Below are positions 13,522-25,533 of a stretch of 64,000 nt of DNA, in pieces. The stretch is from contig NC_091669.1 in the NCBI RefSeq assembly GCF_042453785.1, positions 11,544,501-11,608,500 on the forward strand, written 5' to 3'. A program made the translations under genes and the position numbers. Positions within the stretch are counted from its first letter, which is position 1. Each line of letters starts with the position of its first letter. Below the pieces are notes generated by a model. It worked only from the letters and a program-made list of their open reading frames with translations, did no database searches and was not told the DNA's origin. Source of the DNA: Malus domestica (lineage: Eukaryota > Streptophyta > Magnoliopsida > Rosales > Rosaceae).

Positions 13522-14404
13522 TAGGGGTGGTATTGGTACGATTACCGTACCAAAACCCATGTACCAATTACTATACCAAACTTTTGGTATGACAAAATCT
13601 ATTACCATTACCGTACCAAATTTTTGGTATACTGAATTTCAGCATGCCAAATAGTTCGGTTGGTATGGTATGGTAATGCTAATTACCACTTTGTTTTGGG
13701 CCATTCTTTTGGGCCAAAATTTGATTTTTTTTTTCCAACCCAATTCAAGGCCCAAACGTTTGGCCACTCTCTTTGGGTTTCTAAAACTTTTTTGTTTAAT
13801 TCTGAGAATTTTATAGAGATTCATTTAAGAAACAAGAAGTAAATAGATGGAAGAATTGCTGAAAAAACTCAATATCCCTAAAAAAATAGTACAAAGATTC
13901 CTAAATTACATCTCTACATTCTTTAAAATTGTACAAAAATTAACTTGATAAACGAAGCCAGGGAGAGAGACATCTCAATTTGATGAAGGAGAAGATGAGA
14001 TGGACTCTGGAGAGAGAGTCGCCGGAACTGGAGCAACATAGATGAAGTCGGTGGCTAGATGAGTGAAAAGATGAAGAGTCGCAGCGAAGGAAGGCTTAGG
14101 TTTTTTCTATTGGGAAAGTAGATGTTAGAGGGTGAGATGATTGGATAAATGATTAGGAAAAAAAATATAAAGTGCATGTATAATGATAATAATACCTAAT
14201 TATATATAAATGAATAAATAAATGATATAATATTAATAGTAGTGGTACGATACGATACACCACTGATAATGGTTTTGAATACCATTACTGTACCAAAAAT
14301 GTATGGTACAGTTTGTACTGTACCATCACCAATGGTACAAATTTTTTGGCACAACTTTGGTATGGTACGGTTGGTATGGTAATTTGGCAAAAGTTCCACC
14401 CTTA
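13522..14404. mobile_element. Non-autonomous hAT element nested in the gypsy element
   Basis: The left end TAGGGGTGG and right end CCACCCTTA form short inverted repeats. They are flanked by GATATTAA (13514-13521) and GATATTAC (14405-14412), an 8-bp target duplication with one mismatch, which is the hAT signature. Subterminal regions are full of GGTAC/GTACC and TTTGGTA words in both orientations. No transposase frame is present in its 883 bp. Confidence 0.78.
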
Positions 14405-15666
14405 GATATTACAGTCTGCAGCCTGTAACATCGATAACCCTTTGTTGTCTCGGTAAGCGAGTGAGAATTCCCGAGGATGCCAAAATACCATTTTGCACCT
14501 TACATGAAAATATGCCTAGCTCGTCCAATTCACGCCTCGAACACATTGTCGTACTCTCCCCGAGCTCACCCGTCCAACTGCTAGAAGTGCTTCGATGTCC
14601 ACGTTCCCACAACAATAAGATCCTAGAGTGAAGTAGCAGAAAGATGTGTAGAGACGAACACATATCGTAAAGCATTTCTTTCATGACCATCCACTAGGGT
14701 CGCGCTCCAAATCGAGGGGTACAAAATCTAAAAGTTTGAATTAGAGAAACCATATCTTTGACGACATCTATCGAATGACAATTGTAGTCTCGAGCCACAC
14801 ATGGAAGTTTACACCATAATCGTCAACCTCATAACCTACATTTCTACATTCACCAAATCCATGCTGTACGACTGCTCAATCCTCAAGACCACTTGAAACT
14901 CTTCTTGGAAAATCTGGTAAACTCGCGAGAAGATTATGCTCCCATTGTGCTAGCATCGATATGAAACTGGGCGCACAAATCTACCGAATCGATCGATCAT
15001 GACTTCCTCGCTGATTGAGCGAGAAATCATGTCAATAAGCTAAAAGAACACTCAAGAAATTAAGAGTCAAAACAAGTTCATCAAATCTATAGTACAAGAT
15101 CTCTGGATTGAATATACTATTTTGAAGCTTGTATGCGTGTAAGCATATAACTTAATCATGTGATAGAAATTTGAAATGATCGAACGCTAACTCTTCTTGA
15201 ACAATACTCTAATGGAAACTTACAAATGGAGACATAGATTTTTCCTCGATCCCAAAATTCACAATGATTTGTTACAACGGTAGCTCTAGGAATATTAAAT
15301 CCCCAATAGTGAAGATTCGCCCAACAGGGTACTGATTGTGTAATTAAAGGACTGACTAACTCAACTAAAAACTTCAACGTCTAAGTGGTTCTCCTGTATA
15401 GTCTGTCCACTTCAAAAATGATACGAAGAACAGTAGTAACCCAAAATTAACTAAGATTTGTTTTAGTACCAGGAGGTGAAATTGAAATTAGGGACAAAGC
15501 TAAAATGAACCAAGATTTCAAAGAATCTGGAAGATTCAAAAATGAGGAATTCAACTAAATGGTTCAAGGTATAGTCCTCCTGGACGGATGGATAGTACAC
15601 TAAGTGAAATGGTCGACAACCATCGAATCATCACCAGAGTCTCCACGGAGGGGTGTCATTAGATTT

Positions 15667-16044
15667 TCAAGTAAGAGTGGTAGTCAATGACTCAAGGTAG
15701 TAGATAGGGCAGTTCACTTCATGATGTTCGAAAGGCATAAGCTTTACACAATAACGTTGCATCAGCGCACAGCAAATTATGTAGTAACCATCATTGATTG
15801 ATGTCCTCAAAGGGTGTAAGAACAGTGGTAGGGGAGATAACATCTTGAACCAAAACTGACTTGTTTTCCTAACCAAAGGAAATGGAAGCAGAACTATGGT
15901 CAAAGAATTTCTAGCAACCGTCGATAGAAATCGACAAAACCAATGGTATTTCAGAATCCACGACACTCGAGAGAATTTTCGATTTCCAACTATCACAACC
16001 TTGGATTTGGTAAGAATATATTCTGCAATGCTCACGTTTCCCAA
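15667..16044 (-). pseudogene. Decayed gypsy pol (RT/RNase H region)
   Basis: The minus-strand frame keeps scattered pol words. A segment ending IVLLPFPLVRKTSQFWF resembles the region after the RT YRRF motif. CALMQRYCVKLMPFEHHEVN resembles the RNase H stretch with C-x-LMQ, a long gap, and HE-x-NYP. The usual catalytic motifs are lost or out of frame, so this is a fossil. It supports the gypsy call and the minus orientation. Confidence 0.6.
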
Positions 16045-16823
16045 GAAAGGTATGAAATCTAAGCAAGGTCGACATTTGAGGAATTGGATATCAAGCTAGT
16101 TGTTGATGTTTACTAAACTGACCTCATGGTTGGGATAGACAAGAATATTATCAGTACAACATTCACTGAGAAATTTTTCCTAGGGTCCATACGATTTCAT
16201 TCAGGGGAAACAGTAAGCCCAAGGAAAATGGTTCAATTTACCCCACTGATACCTACTAACTCTGCCTTCAACTGGTGTTTCCATAATTTCATCCAACACG
16301 AACTTCGAATGTCAAGAGCGATCTCCCAACAAGTATGCCTCTGCCTGCCATTCCGAAGAAATGCATGACGCGGAGTATCGGTCCGATGTTGAAAGTCGTC
16401 AATCGATCAATTACGTCTAACTTGAGGCACAATCCTGACATGAATTTCTAATGCTTCAAACAGGATGTGACTATTCTAGCAGAACGAGGATCGCACAACC
16501 GTGCTGAAATACATAAACAAACAGAAGCCATGACATCCAAATGATATCAAGGTCGACATACTACCAGAGTAAGAGAAGATCCTAAGTATGCTCTGAACAA
16601 ACCATGCTCTAATACCAAACTGACACGCCACAACCCCGATATCCCCACATACTAGGGTAGGCACGTGCTGGCCAACACCCGAGGGTGACGAAGCCAATTT
16701 AAACATGCATACAAATAAAATATATGCAATTAGAACAATTATACCAAAGCAGGAACGTGCTCAGAGCATACAACTAACTAAGAATAATATGAAAGAATTA
16801 CTAAGAAAAGAAACGAACATGGA

Positions 16824-18836
16824 ATATGTTTGCTCTTTTACTTGTTGGGTTTTGTTTGTTTTTTCATTTTTTTTGGAAAGAAAGGTTAAAAAAAAAAAGT
16901 TTTTTGTTTGTTTGTTTGATGGAGTTGATGAGGAGCTTGCATAGGTATGATTGGATGGGGAAGAGAAATGAGGTGGAGATGGAGTTTGTGTTCACAGAAA
17001 ATAGGTTGTATGCGGAGCTACCAATTGAGCTGCTTCTAAGATTGATGAAATTTCCAGCTTCCCAAGTGGAGCAAGGGTATGTCAATGGCTGATGGGTCTT
17101 TATTTTAGCATTTAATGAAAATTCACATCCTAATTTTACATGCATTCCATCTATTCTTTCAGTTTCAGGTACAATTTTCAGTCTAATGAATTTAGTCTTA
17201 TGTTGTCTCTCTGTTTTTTTTTTTCTTCAGTTTCTCATGGTCATATTATTTTGGTTGGGGTTGTCATTATTTGTGTTTGTGTTTGTGTTTGAGATGTTCT
17301 AATTCCAGTATTACCCGATTACGGATTTGTAAACATGTCGTTAGAATGATTATCTTGATGTTAAGAATTTGACTGTTAACACTTTTCCATAACATTTTAA
17401 TTTTTTAAATTTGGCCCCTTCTTCAGACAATTCTTGGCTTTGCCATTGATAGTACCTAATTCTACTCAGGACCTCCACTGAATAACACTGACAAACAACA
17501 ACAACAATATAAACATTTATATAACATACATGAACTTGACTAGTCACAAGATCCTAGTTAAGCAAGAACATCCAATAGATACTAGCTGTTAGATATAACT
17601 CAACTAGATATATAATGACATCATTTATGTGAATATTCACAACAACAGTTAAGATTTAGAGAGATATAAAGCACACAAACAGATTTGTGCTTGGAAATTT
17701 CTTAATTGTACATGTGAAACTAGGGGAACTCCAAGGAGCTCCATTCATTAGTAGAAAATCAAGTTCATACATAGAATCATGTACACACATACACACAAAC
17801 TCAAATCCTAAGCTAGAGTAAAGTAGCAACTCATACGTACCTCTGTGCAACATAAGTTTCTTCAAGAGAATCTAAGGTTGGTCTTCACAATATGGCAGAT
17901 TTCGCTCGAGCTCTTCAATTTTGAAACTAGAGATATGACTAAGACTAAAATGATATGCAGAATGTGATCCAGCAACAAGAGACACCTATCCTCAATCGAA
18001 CATCAACAAATTGAGAAGATTTGCAATGAATCCTTACCTAAGGATCTAAATATAAAAGCTACAAGCTCATATTCAACTATGAATGCAAAGGCTGAGATAT
18101 TCTCTAGCCATTTATGAGATGAATGTAAACACAGCTTCTTAAGAAGGAAGTTTTATGGTTTTCAAGAAGCTGCAGGGCAAAAAAATAATGGGAGCTAAGG
18201 GCTAACCCCATATATATACTCACCAAAAACCTAAATCATCAGTAGATAAAAATCTACATAAATTTATAGAAATTTATGTGAAATGGTTACAAATAGCCAG
18301 CTCAAAGGTTTGATTCTTGCCTCTCCCACTTGTTTGTTGTAGATTTTAGAGACGAGGGAGGAGGCATTCGCCACAGTAGGGGGCCCACCAAGCGACGCTT
18401 TTTCTTTTTTCACTAAGCTCTTCTCTTTCACTCTCTTTCTTCATTCAGGAAAGGTGAAGATTGAATCGGGAACAGAAAACGAAGCAGGAACAGACTTGTC
18501 CTCTAGTCGAGCTTGCTTCACTCTTCCTGAGTCCTCGCCACTTCCTGTGATAGCTAGCACAGGGCATTTTGGACAACTCGTTCATTCGCCCCTCTCTTTA
18601 AATGGGCTTATGCACTCCACTCGTTACCACTAAACGACGAAGCTAGAAGCAGAAAGACAAAGTGAACACACATCTACTGTTAATATGACATGAATAAAAG
18701 AGAATATGATGACTAAACTGAATATGAAGTAGTGTCACATGACTATTTAACGATGTACGGGCCCAAACTTGACTAGACAAACAACACTAGTCAAGAATCG
18801 TAAAGATGCAATTTTGATATGCACATGCATGAAACA
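16824..18836. other. Intergenic, possible short gene fragment
   Basis: Sequence beyond the LTR break. At 16920-17092 the plus strand has an open stretch reading EMEFVFTENRLYAELPIELL and on to QVEQGYVNG, which looks protein-like but has no start, splice context or family that I recognise. The rest is AT-rich with pyrimidine runs and shows nothing definable. Confidence 0.3.
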
Positions 18837-19172
18837 AACCTGCTTAGTGAAAGCGGCGGACTATTTAGTGTCGAGTAAGTGTAGGGAAGCTTGTGATCAG
18901 ATTTGGGTCGATAGACCCCCATCTTCCCTTGTTCATGTTCTATGTAATGACGGCCTTCCCTGCCCCCCTTAGCTTTCCTTTTGGGTTATGCGATGTGGAA
19001 CGCTTTAGCATTAGATGTGGCGTTGTGGTATTGTTGTGAACCACTCGTATTACTTTCTTTGCTGTTATTGGTGTCTTGCCTCTGGGTAGGCTTCCTTGTA
19101 TTTGCTTGGCATCTTTGCCATTTAATGTTACCAGGTTTCCAAAAAAAAAAAAAAAAACCTGCTTAGTGAAAG
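18837..19172 (+). mobile_element. 5'-truncated LINE (L1-type) insertion with target duplication
   Basis: The word AACCTGCTTAGTGAAAG flanks the insert (18837-18853 and 19156-19172; the first two A residues merge with the tail). The insert is about 300 bp and ends in an A-tract from 19141. Its 5' part still encodes the end of a LINE RNase H-like domain: ADYLVSSKCREACDQIW, then DRPPSSLVHVLCNDG and a stop at about 18970. The WDxPPxxL-type ending is common in plant LINE polyproteins. Long direct repeats, a poly(A) tail and 5' truncation are the hallmarks of target-primed reverse transcription. Confidence 0.87.
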
Positions 19173-20365
19173 AGCTGGAGCATTTGTCATCTTTGTATCT
19201 TCATCAACATCCTATTACTATCCTAATTCTACTATAAGATTGGTGTGATAATAGAATAAATAAGAATTACATTTTTGTTCAAAGAAAGCCAAACCTAAAC
19301 GAAGTCCTAGACTTAACAACTTGATGTGAATCATCAAGGGTAATTAATTGGACAAGTTATCTAGTCTATCTTTATATATGTATGCTCAAAAGGACAAAAT
19401 TTACTAAAATCCACTACTTTGCAGTATTAAAATAAGGAGAGTTGTTTTAATTTGTTCCACAACTTGACATTTTATAATACTCAATTGGAGATAGAACATT
19501 TTGACTTAGCGTTACTAATACATATTATTAAATGTAATATGATAATTATTTAGTGACAACATTCTAGATTAGTTTTCCCTCCCTATATAGAAAGAGGGGA
19601 AACTTGACTTTATTTTCTTTTGAGTCTGCTTGTCCCATAAGTACTCTCGATATGAATTTCCTTCTCCAGTCATATAAAATGCAAGCAATTCCTTATTAGG
19701 GCTTGATATTTTCTTAAGATTATGCTTGGGTGAAGAATTTCTAAGTCCAAAAGTATTAAGGTCAAGTTATTAAGGAATTGATCACAAAATGCCAGATATG
19801 AGATTACAAAAGCCCACAACCACTACAGAGGCGTGTGAAAGGGATTTGCAAAACTCTCATACATATCTTTGTGATCGTATAGCTAGAGTGCTTTTCTTAA
19901 TCCATCATATCAACGTTTTGTGGTCAATTCCTTACTAGCTTGGTCTCAATCCCTTAAAACTTGACAATCTCCCACCCAAAAATAACATAAGGGAACTAGA
20001 GATAATTTAGGGTAATTAAGCATTTTTCAAATTCTATATCAACATAAAATGTATACAAAGAGGACTATGTGTATAACAACAACTTGGAAAAACTAATGCA
20101 TGTATTGGATACAACTTATACCGGATCTACCTATATCTTAACGAGTGTTGGGCGCAATTCTTAGTACAATATACCTAGCCATATGAGTAATTTACATGTA
20201 TGGGCATTTTTTTTTATATATAAAACATTATTTATTAGATCAACTTTAATTGTACATCAAACACGTGTATAAGAGATTAAAGATATATACTACAGTAAAA
20301 GTACAATCTCAAAAAGCAAAAACTATACCAAATTCAAGCATAATCCAAAGTCAAGCTCATATAAC
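19173..20365. other. Intergenic
   Basis: AT-rich DNA between the LINE and the CACTA element. I see no gene, RNA or well-bounded repeat. Confidence 0.4.
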
Positions 20366-20383
20366 CACTAGTAAAAAAAACAC

Positions 20384-20670
20384 TTTGCGCGACGTACGTA
20401 CATTCGTCGCGCAAAGTCAAAACTCGTTGCGCAAGGGTTTGCGCGACGTACCTTCGTCGCGCCATAACCGTCGCGCCAAGGCAGTGACGGTAGGGTTTGC
20501 GCGACGAAGAAATAACATGCGTCGCGCAAAGTCACTTTGCGCGACGTACACCTACGTCGTGCAAAGTCACTTTGCGCGACGCATACCTACGTCGTGCAAG
20601 GTCACTTTGCGCGACGCGCGTCGTACGTCATGCAAAAATACTTTGCGCGACGCACATCCGTCGCGCAAAC
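20384..20670. repeat. Left subterminal hairpin array of the CACTA element
   Basis: Roughly eight modules in which TTTGCGCGACG and its reverse complement CGTCGCGCAAA face each other across 6-15 bp. Single-base variants such as CGTCGTGCAAAG occur. The GC content is far above the flanks. Open frames here (rich in Arg, Ala, CAT) are artefacts of the repeat. Confidence 0.9.
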
Positions 20671-20879
20671 CCTTTTTTTTTATTTAGTGAAAAATAATTT
20701 TTTTTGTTTTAGTGAAATTTTGTTTTTTTAATTTTTTTGATAAATATTGTAATTAAATTCTAAAGAATAATTAATTAACCAAGCAAAAATATTTAATTAT
20801 AAAATATATGAAAATGTATATACAAGATGTCCAAACAAAAAGAAAAAACTACAAGTGAACTAAGTTTAATACATCAGGC

Positions 20880-21083
20880 TACTGGGTATCGGCATGGCAA
20901 GGTGGCTTTAAGGTCGAAGGTGGAGTAAGATGAGATGCTGGTAGCGAGATTTGGAGGTCCGACATCTGTATGGCTTGTACAAGTTCTTGCACCCTCCCGA
21001 CACAGGTCTTCATCTCCTCGCCTTTGGCCCTCAGCTGCGCCTTCATCTGCTCATCCTCGGCCCTCAGCTGTGTCACTTCCGCC
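20880..21083 (-). pseudogene. Remnant exon of a CACTA accessory (TNPA-like) protein
   Basis: The minus-strand frame has a coiled-coil run, with AEVTQLRAEDEQMKAQLRAK followed by a GEEMK segment, and then a short Pro/Ser-rich tail ending PCHADTQ and a stop at 20879-20881. An AG acceptor precedes the alanine codon at about 21083. C-termini of this type occur in plant proteins annotated as Ptta/En/Spm transposase-associated. Only this last exon is recognisable; upstream exons appear deleted. A 19-bp word (AAAACACAAATACCAGAAG) is repeated twice at 21089-21142. Confidence 0.6.
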
Positions 21084-23389
21084 TTCAATAAAACACAAAT
21101 ACCAGAAGATGGTTCATATCGATAAAACACAAATACCAGAAGCAAATGAAGAGCAAAAGTGAAGGCAGCCCTAAGTCTGTCAAGTGGGCAAAGGGTGCTT
21201 AACTTTTACTATCTAGGGTTTTAAAACACAGGCTGCCGGCTCCAGCGGGCGCATTAGTCTTTTAGTTTCCTTGTTCTACAAGAATTATTTAATTCTTCTT
21301 TAAGGATTTTAGGTTTAAGTCTTTATAATTTACATCCTTGTAACTCTCTGGGTACATGGTTAAAGATTAATAGAATTGCTGGAGCTTTGCTTCTCTCTAG
21401 GTTTGTGTGATGCAACCTTACCCTAGGAGTGATTCCTAGGAACCCCACGGGTGTGATGTTAATAGTTTCTATCCTTTTGATCTTCCTTTATCTTTCTTTT
21501 TTTTTCAAATATTCGCTGTGCGTTCTTTCTACAACTCATAATTCAAAAAGACTCAAATCGAGATGTTGTTCATGACGTATTGGTTCTGAAAACACAAACA
21601 TTACATGCATGCATCCCAATCATGTATGCTACGACCATTGCAATCATGAAAACAAGTTCAGTATTTGAAAGGATTAGATCTTTTACCTCTCCTGTACCAA
21701 TAGTTAAGTCTGCGAATCCAAGAGAATCGTTGACTTGGATGTATAATTTTTGTTTTCTAGGGTTGGCCACAAGTATATCAAAATCCTGTCAGCACATACA
21801 AACACATGATTCCAAATTAGCGCATCTTATGAAACTATCCCCTGTGCCCCTCTTCTTTTCCTGTTGTTTGGTGGTTTTGAAATTGAAAATGAACTAGCTT
21901 TCACACCTGGACTTAAATACCTGCTCTAGAATTTGAACAAAGTCCTAAACTATACGAGTATGCTTTAGGAATATAATATTGACATTGAAATTAACTTGTT
22001 TCATGCAGATTTAAGACTCGCATTCAAAATTGAACACCACCCTAATCTCTTCAGTCACTAAAACAACCTATATACATGATAGAGACTCGAGACTTACATT
22101 GAATTTCGGCAAAACCCCAACTTGGAGAAGTCTGATTAGTCACTAAAACCCCAAATCAGAACCCAAACCACATATAAAATCTCTAAAATCAATTTACCCA
22201 ACCCCTAAATATATAATAATAATAATGATTCTAGTAGAAATTCCAATCCATTACAACAAAACAAAGAGCTAAAACAACAAAACACAAAATACCAGATATT
22301 GCTGGATGTAGATATCCAAAACAGCGGCACCCATCAATTGATCTAATTACGTATCCATTCCCTATCCATGGCATACAAAGTATGTACTCCCTGTTTACAT
22401 GTTATAAAACATTTAGTAGACCTGCAATCCAAATTAACAAACCTAATTGTTGTATACACTAAGCTCTCCAACTGAAAATGTTTAATTAAATTTTCCAACT
22501 TAAAACCCTAAATTAAATCCTACAAATTGAAATAGTAGAAACAGAATTAGAGAGAAGGAAGAAATCACTGACCTTCAAGTTGTTGAAAGCTCTGATGGGT
22601 GTTTCTTTTCATCCAGCCCTAAAAACAGAACCCACAATTGTAATATAATATCCAATCATAGGTCAAGAATCAAATTAACCCAGCCGTGTATAGAAAAATT
22701 GAACAAATTTAGACATGTATATGTATGTATATTCCAGTAAAAAAGATTGAAATGCACTGAACCCTAAATTGCAAAACTACGTCAGACTGATTGAAGAAGA
22801 GAAACAGAGAGGGAGTGGGACGGAGATTCGAGATTCGCGTCGGCTGCCCGTCATTTAGAACGAGAGGGAGAGATGAGCGAGAGGGAAGAGAGAGGTCTAT
22901 GGGACAGAAAGAGGAGATGCAGGACTATGGGAAGAGAGAGATCTACGGGAAAGAAAAAGGAGATGCAGGTATACGGGAGAGAAAGAGCGAGAGTGAAGAG
23001 AGAGGAGATGCAGGTCTACGGGTTCAAGGTTGACAAACATGGAAAATTGAAAAAAAAAAAAAAGCGCCTATTTTTCACTATTGCACCGCCAAAATTTTCA
23101 CAACTAGCGCGACGTAGGCCTACAATTTGACGTTGCGCAAAACGGTTTTGCGCGACGACCACATTGAGACGTCGCGCAAGGTAAATTTTTTTTTAAATAA
23201 TATTATAAAAATTACTGAAAATGTGACTTTACTCCTTTCAAATTTAATTTTTTTTTACATAAACCCCACAATAATATATTTTTCTAACAAAAACCCACAA
23301 TAATTTTTTTTACATATATATCATTCAATTTCTTAAGTGTTATAAGTACAAAATAAATAAATGAAAATGTACTTTAAATACATATACCA

Positions 23390-25180
23390 TTGATTTTGAT
23401 GGGAAACGTATTGTACGAAACTAGTTTAAACGATCCAACTGTCAAACTTGTTTGTATATGCTTCGAGATCGCATACGCCAAAAATAGCAAAAAAAAAACA
23501 TTCAGAGATCAAGTAACGGGATAAAACTTTTCGACGGTTATAAACGAAAAATCACGATTTAACGGTTATTTTAACTTCGATTTTGATGATTTTTTACAGC
23601 TACATTCTTTAACCCTATATGAATACAATGAACTAATTCGATCATCAATTTAAAACATTTACACAAGTGAATACCACAAAATCTTATGTTATAGTTGATG
23701 AAAGTATTAATAAATTCCAAGTGTTAGTGAATCTATCGTTTTGTTGGGAAACACATTGTACGAAACTAGTTTGAACGATCCAACCATCAAACTTGTTTGT
23801 ATATGCTTCGAGATCGCATACGCCAAAAATCGCAAAAAACAAACATTTAGAGATCAAGTAACGAGACAAAACTTTTCGACGGTTATAAACGAAAAACCAC
23901 GATTTTGACGGTTATTTAAACTCCGATTTTGATGATTTTTTACAGCTACACTCATTGACCCTAAATGAATACCACAAACTGATTCGATCGTCAATTTAAA
24001 ATATTTACACAAGTGGGTACCACAAAATCTTATGTTATAGTTGATGAAAGTAGTAATAAATTCTAAGTGTTAGTGAATTTATCGTTTTGATGAGAAACGC
24101 ATTGTACGAAACTAGTTTGAACGATCCAACCGTCAAACTTGTTTGTATATGCTTCGAGATCGCATACGCCAAAAATTGCAAAAAACAAACATTCAGAGAT
24201 CAAGTAACGAGACAAAACGTTTCGACGGTTATATACGAAAAATCACGATTTAACGGTTATTTTAACTCCGATTTTGATGATTTTTTACAGGTACACTCTT
24301 TAACCCTATATGAATACAATGAACTACGTCGCGCAAAGTCAATTTTTTTTTTTGGCCCTTTTGCTTATAAGTACAAAATAAATAAATGAAAATGTTCTTT
24401 AAATACATATACCATTGATTTTGATGGGAAACGTATTGTACGAAACTAGTTTAAACGATCCAACTGTCAAACTTGTTTGTATATGCTTCGAGATCGCATA
24501 TGCCAAAAATAGCAAAAAAAAAACATTTAGAGATCAAATAACGGGATAAAACTTTTCGACGGTTATAAACGAAAAATCACGATTTAACGGTTATTTTAAC
24601 TCCGATTTTGATGATTTTTTACAACTACATTCTTTAACCCTATATGAATACAATGAACTAATTCGATCATCAATTTAAAACATTGACACAGTGGATACCA
24701 CAAAAGAAAAAGGATAAGCAAAAGGGACACACAAAAAAAAAAAAAAAGGAGTTTGCGCGACGTAGGTACAACTGCGTCGCGCAAAGACGTTTTGCGCGAC
24801 GCAGAAATACCTACGTCGCGCAAACTCCTTTTTTTTTTTTTGGGCCTTTTTGCTTATAAGTACAAAATAAATAAATGAAAATGTACTTTAAATACATATA
24901 CCATTGATTTTGATGGGAAACTCATTGTACAAAACTAGTTTGAATGATGCAACCGTCAAACTTGTTTGTATATGCTTCGAGATTGCATACGCCAAAAATA
25001 GCAAAAAAAAAACATTCAGAGATCAAGTAACGGGACAAAACTTTTCAACGGTTAGAAACGAAAAATCACAATTTAACGGTTATTTTAACTTCGATTTTGA
25101 TGATTTTTTACAGCTACACTCTTTAACCCTATATGAATACAATGAACGAATTCGATCATCAATTTAAAACATTGACACAA
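23390..25180. repeat. About five diverged ~345-bp repeats inside the CACTA element
   Basis: Copies start near 23395, 23739, 24084, 24418 and 24907, each at a version of TTTTGATGGGAAACGTATTG. Each then contains TTGTTTGTATATGCTTCGAG, GATCAAGTAACGGG, TTTTCGACGGTTA and GATTTTGATGATTTTTTACA in order. Spacing is 344, 345, 334 and 489 bp. Hairpin modules of the subterminal type are inserted at about 24323 and 24751-24828, which lengthens the last interval. Short open frames that recur in the copies are not conserved enough to call genes. Confidence 0.88.
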
Positions 25181-25235
25181 GCGATACCACAAAAGAAAAA
25201 GGATAAGGAAAAGGGCCAAAAAAAAAAAAAAAGGA

Positions 25236-25515
25236 CTTTGCGCGACGTAGGTACAACGGCGTCGCGCAAAGACAATGCAAGAACCAAAACCAAAAAAAAA
25301 AACTTTGCGCGACTAAGGTGGGCGTCGCGCAAAGCTGTTTTGCGCGACGCATAAACTTCTGTGTTGCGCAAAGCTGTTTTGCGCGACGTCCACCTTCGTC
25401 GCGCAAAGTTAGTCGCGCAAAGGTCGTTGGCGTGACGTTTTGTGTTTTCCGTCGCGCAAACATACTTTGAGCGACGAAATTTTCTACGTCGCGCAAGATT
25501 CCGTCGCGCAAACAT
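25236..25515. repeat. Right subterminal hairpin array of the CACTA element
   Basis: About six hairpin modules built from TTTGCGCGACG and CGTCGCGCAAA. They are the same as the left array but in inverted overall arrangement relative to the nearer end. The last unit is 15 bp from the right terminus. Confidence 0.9.
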
Positions 25516-25533
25516 GTTTTTCTACTAGTGAAC

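Larger units (their letters stand above)
10645..16823 (-). mobile_element. Degenerate Ty3/gypsy-type LTR retrotransposon, truncated
   Basis: The element reads on the minus strand. Its 3' LTR is 10645-12891 and only a fragment of the 5' LTR remains at 16621-16823; the two are closely similar over about 180 bp and then diverge. Next to the 5' LTR, 16602-16617 on the minus strand reads as a one-mismatch version of the initiator-Met tRNA primer site (TGGTATCAGAGC core). Next to the 3' LTR, 12893-12904 reads AAAGGGGGAAG, a polypurine tract. The internal part is only about 3.7 kb and includes a nested hAT element. Decayed pol is visible at 15667-16044. Because the outer part of the 5' LTR is missing, no target duplication can be checked and the element cannot move on its own. 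Confidence 0.85.
20366..25530. mobile_element. Full-length non-autonomous CACTA (En/Spm) transposon
   Basis: The element is 5165 bp. The left end is CACTAGTAAAAAAAACA and the right end, reversed, is CACTAGTAGAAAAACA. Both are flanked by the 3-bp target duplication AAC (20363-20365 and 25531-25533), as expected for CACTA elements. Inside each end lies an array of TTTGCGCGACG...CGTCGCGCAAA hairpin units (20384-20670 and 25236-25515), the likely subterminal binding sites for a TNPA-type protein. The interior holds one remnant exon of an accessory protein on the minus strand, a purine-rich leader-like stretch at 22780-23030, and about five diverged copies of a ~345-bp repeat. No DDE transposase frame survives, so mobility would need a partner in trans. 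Confidence 0.92.

Noticed and set aside
20384..20670. Possible CRISPR-like array
   Set aside because: Units are palindromic and without unique spacers, lie inside a CACTA transposon, and the genome is a plant.
20250..20731. Overlapping Arg/Ala-rich open frames
   Set aside because: They are produced by the GCGCGACG hairpin array of the CACTA element; all frames look alike and no start or family fits.
22791..23130. Lys/Arg/Glu-rich frames
   Set aside because: They come from a purine-rich GA tract, more likely a leader of the CACTA gene on the minus strand.
25159..25515. Two overlapping 115-118 residue frames
   Set aside because: Same cause as the left array: repetitive CGTCGCGCAAA units read in different frames.
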